A DNA stretch of 64,000 nucleotides from NCBI GenBank assembly GCA_021781515.1, contig JAJXWR010000001.1:26283-90282 (forward strand), in the 5' to 3' direction. Below are positions 38,551 through 47,200 of the stretch, piece by piece. Source of the DNA: Pseudomonadota bacterium. GTDB taxonomy: Bacteria; Pseudomonadota; Gammaproteobacteria; Pseudomonadales; Moraxellaceae. The first letter of the stretch is position 1. Each line of letters starts with the position of its first letter. The translations under genes and the position numbers were made by a program. The notes under the pieces were generated by a model. It saw nothing but the letters and a program-made list of their open reading frames with translations. It ran no database searches and was not told the origin of the DNA.

Positions 38551-39721
38551 GTAACCAGGCGGAGCTGCGTTGCATTAGCATCAGGCTGGCAATCAAAGTT
38601 GATGAATTGACTGGGAACGGGGTATAGCTGAGTACCCCCTGCACCCAGCTGCTGTCGTCTGGCTGGGTACTGATGCTAAGTTCACTATGGGTTGTTTTTC
38701 CTGAAGCGGCCAGTTGCCAGTTGCCGTGCACGGGATGCTTGAGTTCGTCCATCCCGTCGAACCACAGAATGGATCCGGAGCGGTGCAGCCGCATCCAGTA
38801 GCTGCGGTGTAAACTGAGCGGTCCGAGATGCAGGGTGAGTATCCATTGACTCAAGGTGTAGCCCGGAAATGCCTGTAAACTGACTTTTTGCAGGGTGGGA
38901 ATAAACTCATGGTAGCGTTGGATGAGCATTAGTCGGCGCTGCGTAAAGCCAAGGGGAAATGGATAATCCCAACTCAGGTGGAGTTGGGTTTGACTGGCCT
39001 CTTGATGTAACCGTATCCATCCACTAGGATCACTGATGTCGTTTCGGGCAGGGGGCGGTATCCTGTCCTTTTCCGCAATAGAATAATAACGGGCTTGCAG
39101 GTACTGCAGATAGCTGCTTGCGGTCAGCCATGGCAGATAATGGCTGATTGCTCCAAGCGCTTTGGGAAAGAGGCGCATTAACCAGAACTCTGGATCGGCC
39201 TGTACCTCAATTCGGTAAATCAGCAGAGTGTGCTGGGCATCCAGAGCATAAAGTTCGGTCCGGGTCTGCAATTTTTGCAGATCGCCTTGGCGCATGATGT
39301 TTTCCCAACGGTAGATTTCCGGAAAATCAGTGTGTTGCACCGGCGATTGTTGCATCTGTAACAATAAATGCAAATGCCACATGGGCAGGGGGATCTGTAC
39401 TTCTTGCTGATAGTAACCAACGCTAGCCTCGGAGTGCCAGTGGCTGGAACGTAGATGGATGCGTTGCCCGATGCTGGTATTCAGTGGAGGGTACAGTTCC
39501 TGGAATAACTGCGGCGCACGGCGAGGAATGACCAGCAGGCCGACCACTTCATTCGCCTCCTGGCTGAGCAAAATATCTGACCCGGCCCACTCGGCAGCGG
39601 CGGCAGCGGGCAGGCGCAGAGGATTGCCAGATGCTGCTGATGCAGAGAATGCTGCCGCATAGGCAGGGAGGGGGACCAGGCTCGACAGACAGAACAACAG
39701 CAAGAGCAACAGGATTTGCAT
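38504..39721 (-). CDS. Secreted or periplasmic protein of unknown function
   Basis: The 405-residue product begins with a strong signal peptide (MQILLLLLLFCLSSLVPLPAY, cleavage near AYA at about residue 22), followed by an Ala-rich linker. The rest is rich in aromatic residues and beta-strand-like stretches (YYQQEVQIPLPMWHLHLLLQ; LHRSYWMRLHRSGSILWFDGM), suggesting a soluble beta-rich fold, perhaps with two related halves. I cannot place it in a family. It runs 12 bases downstream of the patatin gene, on the same strand. Confidence 0.65.
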   Translation of the reverse strand: MQILLLLLLFCLSSLVPLPAYAAAFSASAASGNPLRLPAAAAAEWAGSDILLSQEANEVVGLLVIPRRAPQLFQELYPPLNTSIGQRIHLRSSHWHSEASVGYYQQEVQIPLPMWHLHLLLQMQQSPVQHTDFPEIYRWENIMRQGDLQKLQTRTELYALDAQHTLLIYRIEVQADPEFWLMRLFPKALGAISHYLPWLTASSYLQYLQARYYSIAEKDRIPPPARNDISDPSGWIRLHQEASQTQLHLSWDYPFPLGFTQRRLMLIQRYHEFIPTLQKVSLQAFPGYTLSQWILTLHLGPLSLHRSYWMRLHRSGSILWFDGMDELKHPVHGNWQLAASGKTTHSELSISTQPDDSSWVQGVLSYTPFPVNSSTLIASLMLMQRSSAWLLMQKGNAAQNTTIRP

Positions 39722-39733
39722 ACTGGATTCGCT

Positions 39734-40912
39734 TTAGTGATTGACGACCAGATCCGCCAGGGGTTGCACCGGATTCAGATCGAGAAATTCGAGCAACTCC
39801 GCCTGACGGCTACGGCCGTCAATATACCCCAGTTCAATCAACGCCTGGCAATACTCTGCTTCAAACAGCAAATAACTGAGGACACCGGCTCCGGAGCGTT
39901 GGGTGGCACCAGAGCCGGTTACGAACATGCGGATGGTCGACGGCAGTGCATCGACATGACGTAAGGCCATTCTTTCCACGACTTGGGACGGTGGGGAAAT
40001 GTTGAGAACCTGCACTGATTTGAGCTGAAATTCCGCACGTTGGCGCACTTCTTCGGGGATCAGGCTGATGGTGCGATTCACCCGGTTCAGACGTTCCAGG
40101 TCGCCTTCCAGCGAGTCAACAAAGGAACTGGCCATGACATGGCCGATGATCTGCGCAATGCTGGGATAGTGGCTGACCTGTTCCCGGGTGCGTCGAGGGC
40201 TTTGCGAACCGGCGCCAATCACCAGCACCCGATCGGCACCCAGATGCAAGGCGGGGCTGATCGGGGCCAGTTGGCGTACGGCGCCGTCACCAAAGAATTC
40301 CCGGTTAATGCGCACGGCAGGAAAAATGACCGGAATGGCGGCAGAGGCCATCAGATGTTCAATATCCAGTTGCGTGCGTACGCCAACCCGACGCGAACGT
40401 TGCCAGCCTTGTAAATGCGCTTTTCCCTGAAAGAAACTGACCGATTCGCCGGAGGTATAGCCGGAGGCGCTGATGGCCAGTGCATCCAGATAATCACTGC
40501 TGAGCATACTGTCAAGCCGTTCCAGTGCGAGGTGGGTTTGCAGCAAGTGCCGCAAGGGGCGGTTATCCAGCAGCGACACCCCTTGAGATCGGCCCAGCCG
40601 GCCGATCAGCAGTGTGGCCACGAATTTCAGGGCACAGGCCCAGACACCAGGCAAGTCGGTGCGGTAGACTTGGCGTGTACGGAAATTAGCCCATATATGT
40701 TCCAGTTGATGTACCGCCGATTTAAGGTTATCGGCATTTATGGCTACGCCCGCTGCATTTAAGCCGCCGGCTGAGGTACCACAGATAATACGAAAAGGGG
40801 TCGGTGCATTGGCGGGCAGAAGCTCGGCGAGGGCTTTGAGGACACCGACCTGGTAGGCCGCACGGGCGCCACCCCCGGACAGCAATAAGGCCCGACACGG
40901 CTCCTGATTCAT
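39734..40912 (-). CDS. Patatin-like phospholipase
   Basis: Predicted acyl hydrolase on phospholipids. The 392 residues show the oxyanion loop GGGARAAYQVGVL (about 13-25), nucleophile Ser47 in GTSAGG and Asp209 in the DGA motif (FFGDGAVRQ), the complete Ser-Asp dyad. The C-terminal third is longer than the minimal patatin domain and has no recognised motif. It is 12 bases upstream of the exported protein gene on the same strand and likely cotranscribed with it. Confidence 0.92.
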   Translation of the reverse strand: MNQEPCRALLLSGGGARAAYQVGVLKALAELLPANAPTPFRIICGTSAGGLNAAGVAINADNLKSAVHQLEHIWANFRTRQVYRTDLPGVWACALKFVATLLIGRLGRSQGVSLLDNRPLRHLLQTHLALERLDSMLSSDYLDALAISASGYTSGESVSFFQGKAHLQGWQRSRRVGVRTQLDIEHLMASAAIPVIFPAVRINREFFGDGAVRQLAPISPALHLGADRVLVIGAGSQSPRRTREQVSHYPSIAQIIGHVMASSFVDSLEGDLERLNRVNRTISLIPEEVRQRAEFQLKSVQVLNISPPSQVVERMALRHVDALPSTIRMFVTGSGATQRSGAGVLSYLLFEAEYCQALIELGYIDGRSRQAELLEFLDLNPVQPLADLVVNH

Positions 40913-41023
40913 CGGATACTCTGTCCGCTGGCAATGATCTGCAATGAGAATGACATTGGTGCTGCCTGTGCTCGACTATGAATTATATTGTAGGTGATGC
41001 AAGAATTTTAGTTCGCTACATCA

Positions 41024-41047
41024 TTGCGTCAAACGTTGCGTCAAACG
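41024..41047 (+). repeat. 12-bp perfect tandem duplication
   Basis: TTGCGTCAAACG occurs twice in a row (41024-41035, 41036-41047) between the patatin gene and the flagellar operon end. Confidence 0.88.
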
Positions 41048-41073
41048 ACACTGGCCAGATGGTCGCAAAAGTA

Positions 41074-41775
41074 TCAGCTTTCCGTGCGATGTTGCTCTTT
41101 TTGCATTTCAAGAGAAAACCGGGTGAGGAGTTTCTGGTCTGAACTTTTGATTTGCGAAAAGCATAATCCCAGTATTGACTGATTTTTGCGTCGGTCATAA
41201 TGATAATTTTTGACCTCCGCCTCGAAAGGGATGGCCGGTAATCCCGGCAATTGCAACTCGCCGCGGGTGAGGACTTCCCCAACACCCAGATCCATCATGA
41301 TTTGTGGTACGGCGATACGCATGCCGGAATTAGAGATATCAAGGGGTCTGCCACGATTTTTGCCATCGGCAGGTCTGAAAAAACTGACCTGGGCGGCGAC
41401 ATAACTTTTTATGGTGGCACGGTATTCTTTACGCTGTTGGCTATATTCAATTTTTTTTGGCAGTTGCAGCAGCAGCAAGGAATCCCCACCGTGGTAATCC
41501 TGTTCCAGCCCGATGACGCTTGTGCGGAAATTCCAGCGGATGCCGTTGTGTTTGCCCTGCAATAACACTACATTGCCTGGTTTAAGTTCATGCTGCACTT
41601 GTATCGGGGTCAATGAATCGAGCAACAGCGCTGCTGGGCGAACTTCAAGCATCAGGGAACTGGCTTGCTGGCTGCCGATACTTAAAGTCAGCAGCCCCCG
41701 GTCGTCCTGAATGGCGTTCAGAATCTTACGATCCGGGTTGTTGGCTGGTTCCGGTTTTTTTTGCCAGAAAAACAC
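41074..41775 (-). CDS. flgZ: YcgR/FlgZ-type PilZ-domain flagellar brake protein
   Basis: c-di-GMP effector that slows or stops the flagellar motor. The 233 residues consist of an N-terminal YcgR-type domain (about 20-110) and a PilZ domain (about 115-225) with the ligand motifs RKEYR (RxxxR) and DISNSGMRI (D-x-S-x-x-G). Its ATG overlaps the flgN stop by one base, and the flgM-flgN-flgZ order matches Pseudomonas. The diguanylate cyclase at 12.6-14.2 kb could supply its ligand. Confidence 0.88.
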   Translation of the reverse strand: MFFWQKKPEPANNPDRKILNAIQDDRGLLTLSIGSQQASSLMLEVRPAALLLDSLTPIQVQHELKPGNVVLLQGKHNGIRWNFRTSVIGLEQDYHGGDSLLLLQLPKKIEYSQQRKEYRATIKSYVAAQVSFFRPADGKNRGRPLDISNSGMRIAVPQIMMDLGVGEVLTRGELQLPGLPAIPFEAEVKNYHYDRRKNQSILGLCFSQIKSSDQKLLTRFSLEMQKEQHRTES

Positions 41776-42224
41776 TATGCACTTCCATAGACACGGGATA
41801 ATTTACCGTTGAAGTGTAAACCATTTTGGCGATACGTTGTAACAGAAGATTGTCCGGTAATGATTTCCAGTAGCCGTTGGGTGTTACGACCGGCACGGTT
41901 GATGACCAGACCATTAATGTTATTCAGATCGCGGATGACTTTAAGTGTGGCATGTATCTGGTGCCAGAGCGTCTGGCTGAAGCGCTGACGTTCCAGCCAG
42001 GCAAGAATGCCATTCTGATCCATCTGAAAACCTTGACGCCCGAGTTGTTCTTTAAGTTCCAGTTCCATTTGCAGCAGTTGCTGAACACATTCTTCTTTCT
42101 GGGAGAGCAGATGTCCCAGTGTGGTAATATGGTTGTTTTCAAGGGCTTGACGTTCTTGCAGCAGCAGATCAAGCAGGCAGGTACTTTGTTGACTCAACCG
42201 ATTGAGTGGATGAGGGAAATTCAT
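41775..42224 (-). CDS. flgN: Flagellar export chaperone FlgN
   Basis: Export chaperone for the hook-filament junction proteins FlgK and FlgL. The 149-residue product is predicted helical throughout, rich in Gln and Leu, with the FlgN-like core LLDLLLQERQALENNHITTLGHLLSQKEECV and a later VIRDLNNINGLVINRAGRNTQRLLEII segment. GGAGG lies five bases before its ATG. Location between flgM and flgZ supports the call more than sequence alone. Confidence 0.88.
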   Translation of the reverse strand: MNFPHPLNRLSQQSTCLLDLLLQERQALENNHITTLGHLLSQKEECVQQLLQMELELKEQLGRQGFQMDQNGILAWLERQRFSQTLWHQIHATLKVIRDLNNINGLVINRAGRNTQRLLEIITGQSSVTTYRQNGLHFNGKLSRVYGSA

Positions 42225-42313
42225 GATAACCTCCGTTACACCGTATTCAGACTGTTAACGAAGCTTATGCAAAAAAAACGCCATGATTCGCAGATGCAAC
42301 AGGCCTGATGATT

Positions 42314-42661
42314 TTAGTGAGGCGTAGGCATCTGCTCATCGGCTGACAGGAGTTTTTCGGCAATCCGCTCCGGATTGATGGTGTAGGTATTGTTGGCAAT
42401 AGCCTGTTTGATCTGGGTCACCCGGGACTGATTGACAGGTGGATCCTTCAGTTGCTGCGCCAGTTTCTGCATGGTCTGCGCTTCGGAACTGATATACACA
42501 CCACTACCAGGTTCCGGGGTATTGGCAGGTGTAACCGTGGTCTGTCCCTGATTCGCTACAGGCAATGGTGAACCCGAGTTCGGTTTGCCCGTTGGGGGAT
42601 TTGTGTTTACCGTATTGGAAACACTGGCATTTCTGCCTGAGTTGTTAATGTCCATGACCAT
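42314..42661 (-). CDS. flgM: Anti-sigma-28 factor FlgM
   Basis: Binds and inhibits FliA until exported through the finished hook. The 115 residues have the FlgM layout: a disordered, Pro/Ser/Asn-rich N-terminal half and a helical C-terminal half (SEAQTMQKLAQQLKDPPVNQSRVTQIKQAI, then INPERIAEKLL). AGGA precedes ATG 42661 by nine bases. It is preceded by a near-consensus FliA promoter and followed by flgN. Confidence 0.92.
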   Translation of the reverse strand: MVMDINNSGRNASVSNTVNTNPPTGKPNSGSPLPVANQGQTTVTPANTPEPGSGVYISSEAQTMQKLAQQLKDPPVNQSRVTQIKQAIANNTYTINPERIAEKLLSADEQMPTPH

Positions 42662-42704
42662 GATGTGTCATCCTCGCAATACCTGATTAAAACTCTTACC
42701 TAGG

Positions 42705-42731
42705 TTTTCGGCAGTAATCCGGAAAACTTGA
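42705..42731 (-). promoter_or_regulatory. Sigma-28 (FliA) promoter of flgM
   Basis: On the minus strand TCAAGTTT (42731-42724), an 11-base spacer and GCCGAAAA (42712-42705) match the FliA consensus TCAAGTTT-N11-GCCGATAA at 15 of 16 positions. It is 44 bases before the flgM start codon and would give FliA-dependent flgM-flgN-flgZ transcription. Confidence 0.8.
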
Positions 42732-42821
42732 GCAATAATTTTCCGCTGGCGGCAGTCTGGCGGAAAAATATAGCCTCGCCGCAGTAGTATAAAAAAATAA
42801 TAAAAAATTCGCAGCAGCGCC

Positions 42822-43559
42822 TCATAAGGGAATTTGCACCACGTCGTGGCCGATAGCGAATCCCTGGACGATTTTGCCGGATTTCTGGTGCTGAATGCGT
42901 ACCGTTTCGCCACGTGCGGCGTCATTAAGTGCAATGCCTACGTCACTCACTGTCAAACTTCCGGCAGTTGCTTCAATGATCACCTGGTCGCCCCGGTGCA
43001 CCAGTAGCGGGGGAGCAATATCCTGAGGTCCAACCAGCGTGCCCATACTCAAGTCTCGCCGGGCGGTGCTGTCAGCCACAGCGGCGATAGCGGAAAAATA
43101 ATTGCCGTGCAGCCAGGTAATATCTTCGGTTTTTAGTATCAGATTTTCAGCGGGAATATTTGCATGGCTACGAACTGGCACTTGAATGACCACAACGGGC
43201 GCTTTGACCTGAATGAGTACGCCTGCTCCACGTCGTCCGGGTATGCCCGGGCAGCGCAGATTCAGGGTGCTGCGTCCTGGTGTTGGGGTGAGTGTGGAAA
43301 ATTCCGGTTGCCATTCGGTAGGGCAGGGAGGCAAGGTGCTCAGATTGCCCAAAAAATGGATTTCGATCTGTGCTCCTGAAGGAAAATCAGCCGACTGTTG
43401 CAACTGATTGCGAAGCTGATTCTCCAGTGTTGTCGTTACGGAGGGGGGGGTGGGTGGGGCGTTGGCCATGTTGGGAGCGTTGTCCGCTGTTGCAGGGTGC
43501 GTTGCGACGAGCACATTGAGGAGAATGGCAATCAGGGTCGGGTATCGTGTTCGGATCAT
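42822..43559 (-). CDS. flgA: Flagellar basal-body P-ring chaperone FlgA
   Basis: Periplasmic chaperone for P-ring (FlgI) assembly. The 245-residue product has a signal peptide (cleavage near residue 25) and a Pro-rich linker, then the FlgA/SAF-like core with PVRSHANIPAENLILKTEDI, the LVGPQDIAPPLLVHRGDQVIIEA block and the late GETVRIQHQKSGKIVQGFA segment. It is the first gene of flgA-flgM-flgN-flgZ. Confidence 0.93.
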   Translation of the reverse strand: MIRTRYPTLIAILLNVLVATHPATADNAPNMANAPPTPPSVTTTLENQLRNQLQQSADFPSGAQIEIHFLGNLSTLPPCPTEWQPEFSTLTPTPGRSTLNLRCPGIPGRRGAGVLIQVKAPVVVIQVPVRSHANIPAENLILKTEDITWLHGNYFSAIAAVADSTARRDLSMGTLVGPQDIAPPLLVHRGDQVIIEATAGSLTVSDVGIALNDAARGETVRIQHQKSGKIVQGFAIGHDVVQIPL

Positions 43560-43870
43560 TGGGAAGTGGCTGGCCGTCAGGAAAAATAATTCAAGTATTG
43601 CAGAAAATGCGACAAATTGCGGGGATGAGTCATAATAAATGAATTTTTACAACCCCCTTTTACGGTAAAACTCAGCATTTGCCTAGTGAATTTTGTGCCA
43701 GCTGGTAAAAAATCATTTCAAAAATACTGGAATGTGCAAGAAAGTGATGGTAAGATACGCCTCGCCGATGTTTCGGGTGCCATTATTTGCCTTGTGGTGA
43801 ATTTCCGGTAACGGTTTTTTGGGTGCCCGGCTTGGTTAACGTTAACTGGTTACTTGAGAGACTTTACATC
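43560..43870. other. Divergent intergenic region between flgA and the lipoprotein gene
   Basis: 311 bases with no supported gene. TAAGAT at 43751-43756 is a possible -10 for the lipoprotein gene, with only a weak -35. I could not find a sigma-54 or sigma-28 promoter for flgA here. Confidence 0.5.
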
Positions 43871-44173
43871 ATGCAGATCAAGAAGATTGCGATCTCCGCC
43901 GCTATTGTTGCCACGTTGGCCATGGCTGGCTGCGCTAAGAAAGACGACGCCGCTGCTCCCGCTGCTGACGCTGCTGCTCCAGCACCTGCTGCTGACGCTG
44001 CTGCTGCTGCTCCGGCTGCTGCTCCTGCTGCTCCTGCTGCTGCTCCGGCCGCTGCACCGGCTGCTGCTCCTGCCGCTGGTGCTGCACCGGCTGCTGACGC
44101 AGCTGCTGCTCCTGCTCCAGCTGCTCCTGCCGCTGACGCTGCTGCTCCGGCTGCTCCTGCTGCACCAAAGTAA
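43871..44173 (+). CDS. Alanine/proline-rich lipoprotein
   Basis: A 100-residue lipoprotein. MQIKKIAISAAIVATLAMAGC ends in a lipobox (LAMAGC, Cys21), followed by two Lys and two Asp, then almost pure Ala-Pro repeats (AAAPAADAAAPAPAADA and similar) to the C-terminal Lys. Most Ala codons are GCT, giving a GCTGCTGCTCC-type DNA repeat. I expect an extended, flexible periplasmic or envelope spacer. The frame is open back to 43787, but the lipobox fixes the start. A strong terminator follows. Confidence 0.88.
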   Translation: MQIKKIAISAAIVATLAMAGCAKKDDAAAPAADAAAPAPAADAAAAAPAAAPAAPAAAPAAAPAAAPAAGAAPAADAAAAPAPAAPAADAAAPAAPAAPK

Positions 44174-44192
44174 TCGACTTCTGTCGGTTCAG

Positions 44193-44220
44193 AAAAAGGG
44201 CACTTTGTGCCCTTTTTTTT
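44193..44220 (+). terminator. Rho-independent terminator after the lipoprotein gene
   Basis: GGGCAC (44198-44203), loop TTT and GTGCCC (44207-44212), extended by A/T pairs and followed by eight T. A textbook terminator 20 bases after the stop, suggesting a monocistronic, abundant transcript. Confidence 0.92.
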
Positions 44221-44251
44221 GTCTTTTTTGTCTGAATTTTCAAATCCTATT

Positions 44252-45019
44252 ATGGAAAAATCATCCAAGTCACGCTGGAAAGAGGTGGTTAATCCGCAGG
44301 GCAGGGTGTTGCCAGTGCGGGTATTACGCCATGCAGGCAAGCGAATGATCAAGATGCGCTCAACGGCAGAGGGGATTGAAATCCGTATGCCACATGGGGC
44401 TGTTGAAAAAGAACTGTTCCCCATGCTGTTTCATCACTGGCCCTTATTAGAGCAAGGTTATGATAATGCCAGGGCCGCTCGGGTAAAAACCGGCCAACGA
44501 CCGGACTATGTTTATTATCAGGGGGAGCGGTATGTGGCGGAGATGGTACCGGACACCCGGTCTTTTGTGGATCTTGGGGCTCAGAAAATAATTTTCCATA
44601 TGGAACAGCCGTCGCCTGAGGCGTTGTTTGCGCTCTGGAAGCAGTGGTGCGCTGCCCGAGCGCAGGCTGAGTTGCCCGAGCGCTTCTGGGGGTTGGTGCA
44701 TTCCCTGCAGGCGGCCGGACTGGTTCCGCAGAAACTGGTGCTCAAAAAAATGCGGGCCAGTTGGGGACGCTGCGACAGCAATGGACAAATCGCATTGGCG
44801 CAGAGCCTGATTTGTGTGCCGGTGCTCTTGCAGCAGTATGTGATGATACATGAACTGTGTCATCTGCGGCATTTGAATCACGGCAAGGATTTTTATCGGT
44901 TGCTTGAGCAACTCCTCCCGGAATGGCGTGTTCAGCGTCAGTGTTTAGGTCACTGGCGCTACAGTGAGTTTTTGTTGGTCGATTTTGTCGGCCAAGGTGG
45001 CGGGGGGGCTGAAAATTAG
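44252..45019 (+). CDS. YgjP-like zinc metallopeptidase family protein (DUF45)
   Basis: The 255 residues carry the gluzincin-like motif His200-Glu201-x-x-His204 (MIHELCHLRHLNHG, with a further His210) and the family pattern SWGRCDSNGQIALAQSLICVP just before it. ATG 44252 is chosen; an upstream frame would start inside the terminator. The biological role of the family is not settled, though related proteins are found near restriction systems. It ends in an inverted repeat at 45015. Confidence 0.85.
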   Translation: MEKSSKSRWKEVVNPQGRVLPVRVLRHAGKRMIKMRSTAEGIEIRMPHGAVEKELFPMLFHHWPLLEQGYDNARAARVKTGQRPDYVYYQGERYVAEMVPDTRSFVDLGAQKIIFHMEQPSPEALFALWKQWCAARAQAELPERFWGLVHSLQAAGLVPQKLVLKKMRASWGRCDSNGQIALAQSLICVPVLLQQYVMIHELCHLRHLNHGKDFYRLLEQLLPEWRVQRQCLGHWRYSEFLLVDFVGQGGGGAEN

Positions 45020-45048
45020 AGTAATTGCTCTGGAGTAATTACTCTAAT
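45015..45048 (+). repeat. 12-bp perfect inverted repeat across the stop codon
   Basis: ATTAGAGTAATT (45015-45026) and AATTACTCTAAT (45037-45048) are exact inverted copies around a 10-base loop, with the TAG stop of the YgjP-like gene inside the first arm. There is no T-run, so it is an mRNA 3'-end hairpin or a protein-binding palindrome rather than a classic terminator. Confidence 0.6.
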
Positions 45049-45186
45049 TCAATGATTTAATTAAATAAAAGTAAAATAAAACCACTTTGGCTCTAGCAAT
45101 TTGTACGATAGACGTTACACTGTAGCACATGCCTGCACGGAGGGTGTGCGGTACTGAATGCAGATCAACAAGAGGGAGCCGTAGCG

Positions 45187-47172
45187 ATGCAATATCTGGT
45201 GACTGGAGCAACCGGGTTTATCGGGAAATTTCTGGTAGAAAAACTGTTGGCCCGGGGTGGTGAGGTATATGTGCTGGTTCGTTCTGGCAGCGCCGCTAAA
45301 TTTAATCAGCTCAGGCAGCGTTGTCTGAATGATGCGGATCGATTACATATTGTCTCTGGTGATATCTCCCAGCCTTATCTGGGACTGTCAGAGGCAGACC
45401 GGGATGCGCTGGAAGGAAAAATTGATCATTTTTTTCATCTGGCGGCGATTTATGACATCAAGGCCAGTGAAGAAGCGCAGGTGGCGGCCAATGTATTGGG
45501 CACCAAATATGTCTTGCAGGCGGCAGAAGCGCTGAAGGTCAAACATTTGCACTATACCAGTTCGATTGCCGTTGCCGGGTTGTATCAGGGGACGTGGCGT
45601 GAAGACATGTTTGATGAGGCTGAAAAACTGATTAATCCGTATCTGCGCACCAAACACGAAGCAGAGCGGATGGTTCGGGAAACTTGCACTGTGCCTTATC
45701 AGATTTATCGTCCTGGTATGGTGGTGGGGCATTCTAAAACCGGAGAAATTGATAAAATTGATGGGCCGTATTATTTCATGCGTCTCATTAAAAAATTACG
45801 TTCTGCCCTGCCTCCCTGGGTGCCGATGCTGGGGGTTGAAGGCGGGCGGTTGAATATAGTACCGGTCGATTATGTGGTCGATGCCATGGATTATCTGGCG
45901 CATCGGGAAGGACTGGATGGGCAGGTTTTTCATCTGACGGATCCCAAGCCTTTCAAGGTGGGCGAGGTGATGAATCTTTTTGCCGATGCGGCGGGTGCTC
46001 CCAAGTTTACCATGCGTATTGATGCACGGATGGCTGCATTTATTCCAAAGTCAATTACTGGGCCTGTGGGTAAATTGCCACCGGTGCGGCGGCTGCGTCA
46101 GCAGTTTCTTAAGGATTTGCAGATTCCCGAAGAGGCCTTGGGTTTTCTTACCTACCCGACAAAGTTTGACTGTCGGGACACGCAAAGGGAACTGAAAGAC
46201 TCGGGAATCAGTTGTCCCCCACTCAATACTTATGCGGGGGTGCTCTGGGATTACTGGTTGCGCAATCTGGATCCGGACTTGTTTGTGGATCGGACACTGG
46301 CCGGTAACATGGCCAACAAGGTGGTGGTCATCACGGGTGCCTCTTCGGGTATCGGGAAAGCCACGGCCTTGCGTCTGGCAGAAACGACGGCCCGAATTGT
46401 GCTGGTGGCCCGTGATCCGGAAAAACTGCAATCGACGCGTGCGGAAATTGAAGCATTGGGTGGTAAGGCGTGGCAGTACAGTGCTGATGTCTCCAGTATG
46501 GAGGATTGTGACCGGTTGATTGCGGAGATTCTGGGTGAACATGGCCAGGTCGATGTGTTGATCAACAATGCCGGTCGGTCCATTCGTCGGGGCGTGTCGG
46601 CGGCCTATGAACGCTTCCATGACTATGAGCGGACCATGCAACTGAATTATTTCGGGGCACTGCGGCTGATCATGCGGTTGATGCCGCATTTTGAGGCGCG
46701 TCATTCCGGTCATGTGATTAATATTTCGTCGATCGGTGTGTTGACCAATGCGCCCAGGTTCTCGGCTTATGTCGCCTCGAAGGCGGCGCTGGATGCGTTT
46801 TCCCGTTGTGCTGCATCGGAGTTTTCTGATCAGGGAATTCACTTTACGACGATCAACATGCCCTTGGTGCGTACGCCGATGATCGCGCCGACGAAAATTT
46901 ACGATCATGTGCCAGCCATCAGTCCGGAAGAAGCCGCCGATATGATTTGTGATGCAATGATCAGTCGCAAGAAGCGAATTGCGACTCGTCTGGGGATTTT
47001 TGGTCAGGTGCTGCATTTTATTATGCCGAAAACCACAGAAATCATCATGAATACCGGGTTTAAGATGTTCCCGGATTCGGATGCGGCACGGAGTGGCAAA
47101 AGCACAGAACCGACCCCCCCGACGACAGAACAGATGGCCTTTGCGTATCTGATGAAGGGGATTCACTGGTAA
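45187..47172 (+). CDS. Two-domain fatty acyl-CoA reductase (alcohol-forming type)
   Basis: Reduces long-chain acyl-CoA to fatty alcohol with NADPH, as for wax ester synthesis. The 661 residues equal the Marinobacter enzyme in length and closely match its sequence pattern: an N-terminal acyl-CoA reductase domain (GATGFIG at about 7-13, IYRPGMVVGH, EGGRLNIVPVD) and a C-terminal classical SDR domain with GASSGIG (about 386-392), NNAGRSIRRG and the YVASK catalytic pair. Catalytic motifs of both domains look intact. No wax synthase is in the window. Confidence 0.9.
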   Translation: MQYLVTGATGFIGKFLVEKLLARGGEVYVLVRSGSAAKFNQLRQRCLNDADRLHIVSGDISQPYLGLSEADRDALEGKIDHFFHLAAIYDIKASEEAQVAANVLGTKYVLQAAEALKVKHLHYTSSIAVAGLYQGTWREDMFDEAEKLINPYLRTKHEAERMVRETCTVPYQIYRPGMVVGHSKTGEIDKIDGPYYFMRLIKKLRSALPPWVPMLGVEGGRLNIVPVDYVVDAMDYLAHREGLDGQVFHLTDPKPFKVGEVMNLFADAAGAPKFTMRIDARMAAFIPKSITGPVGKLPPVRRLRQQFLKDLQIPEEALGFLTYPTKFDCRDTQRELKDSGISCPPLNTYAGVLWDYWLRNLDPDLFVDRTLAGNMANKVVVITGASSGIGKATALRLAETTARIVLVARDPEKLQSTRAEIEALGGKAWQYSADVSSMEDCDRLIAEILGEHGQVDVLINNAGRSIRRGVSAAYERFHDYERTMQLNYFGALRLIMRLMPHFEARHSGHVINISSIGVLTNAPRFSAYVASKAALDAFSRCAASEFSDQGIHFTTINMPLVRTPMIAPTKIYDHVPAISPEEAADMICDAMISRKKRIATRLGIFGQVLHFIMPKTTEIIMNTGFKMFPDSDAARSGKSTEPTPPTTEQMAFAYLMKGIHW

Positions 47173-47200
47173 TCGTTGGTGTTTGGCTAGAATATTGCAA

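Noticed and set aside
43864-44424. Minus-strand Ala/Gly-rich frame across the lipoprotein gene
   Set aside because: It mirrors the GCT/CCT repeat and crosses a strong terminator; the plus strand has lipobox and start context.
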